17,047 nt of DNA from Dehalococcoidia bacterium (lineage in GTDB: Bacteria; Chloroflexota; Dehalococcoidia; Dehalococcoidales; DAOWLH01): assembly GCA_030638985.1 (NCBI GenBank), contig DAOWDO010000008.1:1-17047 (forward strand), written 5' to 3'. Positions 15,970 to 17,047 of this stretch are shown here, one piece after another (within the stretch, counting starts at the first letter, position 1; every line of letters starts with the position of its first letter). A model generated the notes under the pieces. It did no database searches, was not told the DNA's origin, and saw nothing but the letters and a program-made list of their open reading frames with translations. Made by a program: the position numbers and the translations under genes.

Positions 15970-16745
15970 GCCGCATCGCCAGCATTTTCCGTAAACGGAA
16001 GCACAAGGCGTTAATCACCTATGTCACCGTGGGCTACCCCAGCGTTGAAGCCACCCTTGAGGTGGTCCCCCTTCTGGCTGAAAGCGGCTGTGACCTGGTG
16101 GAGCTGGGTATACCCTTCTCCGACCCCCTGGCGGACGGGGCTACCATCCAGAAGGCCAGCTTTCAAGCGCTGGAGAACGGTGTTACTCCTCAACTCTGCC
16201 TGGAAGTAGCCGATAAGTTGCACCGGCAACTTGACATACCGCTGGTGTTCATGAGCTATTACAACCCCGTTTTGAGCTACGGGCTTGACCGGTTCTGCCG
16301 TGACAGCGCCAGCGCCGGCGTCAGCGGGCAAATCATCCCTGACCTGCCGCCGGAGGAAGGCGGCCAGCTGGAGGCCATCGGTGGTAAACAGGGGCTGGAT
16401 ACCATCTATCTGCTGGCGCCGACCAGCACCGAGGAGCGCATCCGGCTGGTGGCCGAGCGGTCAGAAGGGTTCATCTACCTGGTATCGGTTACCGGTGTTA
16501 CCGGTGCCCGCGATCGGCTGCCTCCCGACCTAGCTGCTTTTGTGGCCAGAGTAAGGAAATTCACCGACAAGCCTCTCTGCCTCGGCTTTGGCATAGCCAC
16601 CCCCCGGCAGGCAGCCCGGGTTGCCCGGATGGCTGACGGCGTCATCGTTGGCAGCCGTATCATTCAGCTTATGGAAGCCGACCGGTCATTGGCAGAGGTT
16701 GCCGGTTTTACCAGGAAACTGCGGCGCGCCATTGATAGCCTCTAG
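15966..16745 (+). CDS. trpA: Tryptophan synthase alpha chain
   Basis: TrpA cleaves indole-glycerol phosphate and channels indole to TrpB. The 259-residue product has [15 protein letters not shown] with catalytic Glu46 and Asp57 (offset by 3 from Salmonella Glu49 and Asp60), [21 protein letters not shown] and the [10 protein letters not shown] and GFGIATP phosphate-site loops. It starts at GTG overlapping the trpB stop as GTGA. Last gene of the trp operon; an unrelated ABC transporter gene with its own promoter follows. Confidence 0.97.
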   Translation: MSRIASIFRKRKHKALITYVTVGYPSVEATLEVVPLLAESGCDLVELGIPFSDPLADGATIQKASFQALENGVTPQLCLEVADKLHRQLDIPLVFMSYYNPVLSYGLDRFCRDSASAGVSGQIIPDLPPEEGGQLEAIGGKQGLDTIYLLAPTSTEERIRLVAERSEGFIYLVSVTGVTGARDRLPPDLAAFVARVRKFTDKPLCLGFGIATPRQAARVARMADGVIVGSRIIQLMEADRSLAEVAGFTRKLRRAIDSL

Positions 16746-16758
16746 GGTGCCCAGCCCT

Positions 16759-16787
16759 TCGGTATGGTGTGGTTCTACCGTCTTCTT
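16759..16787 (+). terminator. Possible weak terminator after trpA
   Basis: A short CGGTA/TACCG hairpin (near 16760-16780) is followed by TCTTCTTC, and a larger AGGGTG/CACCCT pair (about 16744-16793) encloses it. The stem is short and the tract is not pure T, so this is only a candidate end for the trp transcript. Confidence 0.25.
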
Positions 16788-16797
16788 CACCCTGCTG

Positions 16798-16826
16798 TTG
16801 TCAAAAAGCGGCTACTGGCCTACAAT
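16798..16826 (+). promoter_or_regulatory. Sigma70-like promoter for the ABC transporter gene
   Basis: TTGTCA (16798-16803), a 17-base spacer and TACAAT (16821-16826). The predicted start is near 16833, about 22 bases before the ATG at 16855. The in-frame ATG at 16825 overlaps the -10 box, so it would not be transcribed from this promoter. Confidence 0.6.
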
Positions 16827-16854
16827 GGATAAGTTCAACCAATATGTGGCTGCT

Positions 16855-17047
16855 ATGATTAAACTGGAGAAGGTGTCCAAAGTCTACCACCTCGGGGATG
16901 AGACGATACACGCCCTGCGCGGCATGGACCTTGAAGTGGCTGACGGCGAGTTCGTCGCCATTATCGGCCCCTCCGGTTCGGGCAAGTCCACTCTGCTTCA
17001 CATTATAGGCGGTCTGGACACGCCAACTTCCGGCCGGGTTGTCGTTG
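16855..17047 (+). CDS. ABC transporter ATP-binding protein, LolD/MacB type (partial)
   Basis: Only the first 64 residues are in the window. They begin [23 protein letters not shown] and contain the Walker A motif GPSGSGKST followed by [14 protein letters not shown], the pattern of ATPases that work with MacB/FtsX-like permeases in lipoprotein export or efflux. Such genes usually precede a permease gene, which would lie beyond the right edge. ATG 16855 is preferred from family starts and the promoter position, but no clear ribosome site is seen; 16825 is the alternative. The substrate is unknown. Confidence 0.9.
   Translation, partial: MIKLEKVSKVYHLGDETIHALRGMDLEVADGEFVAIIGPSGSGKSTLLHIIGGLDTPTSGRVVV

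Noticed and set aside
16825..16854. Upstream ATG for the ABC ATPase ([10 protein letters not shown] extension)
   Set aside because: The ATG overlaps the -10 box of the best promoter, and family proteins begin at MIKLEKV.
1..17047. CRISPR arrays, transposases, phage genes or attachment sites
   Set aside because: No regularly spaced repeats, transposase motifs or integrase genes were seen, and tRNA-Sec shows no nearby duplicated 3' end.

Overview
The window is a dense bacterial chromosome segment, fairly GC-rich. The gene content and protein style (SecG with an FRTKRGVEK segment, a selenocysteine-containing SelD, a T-box-controlled trp operon) suggest an uncultured Chloroflexota bacterium of the Dehalococcoidia type. 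The lineage is an inference from remembered family features and was not tested by a search.

Layout, left to right. (1) Positions 1-3803, minus strand: a complete selenocysteine cassette in transcription order selC (tRNA-Sec, UCA anticodon), selD, selA, selB (C-terminus cut by the window edge). SelD is itself a selenoprotein. Its true start is at 3561, and it reads through an in-frame UGA (3511-3513) followed by a hairpin that fits a bacterial SECIS. (2) 3804-4160: non-coding, with short inverted repeats and no gene that I recognise. (3) 4161-9542, minus strand: an apparent operon running from a sigma70-like promoter at 9542 through gatB, secG, a SAM hydrolase (DUF62 family), a UbiA-type prenyltransferase and a B12-binding radical SAM protein, ending at a perfect 14-bp hairpin. 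(4) 9652-9895, minus strand: a small membrane-anchored protein gene with an apparent one-base frameshift in a run of six G. (5) 9981-16745, plus strand: promoter, tryptophan-specific T-box leader with terminator, then trpE-G-D-C-F-B-A with overlapping or nearly touching genes. (6) 16798 to the end: a promoter and the N-terminal part of a LolD/MacB-type ABC transporter ATPase.

How they work together. The sel cassette makes selenophosphate (SelD), converts Ser-tRNA-Sec to Sec-tRNA-Sec (SelA on selC) and delivers it to UGA/SECIS sites (SelB); one such site lies in selD, so the cassette depends on its own product. The trp genes encode the whole path from chorismate to tryptophan, and the leader should read uncharged tRNA-Trp. 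The gatB operon mixes translation (Asp/Glu-tRNA amidotransferase), protein export (SecG), SAM turnover and a lipid- or quinone-like prenyltransferase paired with a radical SAM enzyme of unknown product. That pair is the least understood functional unit here.
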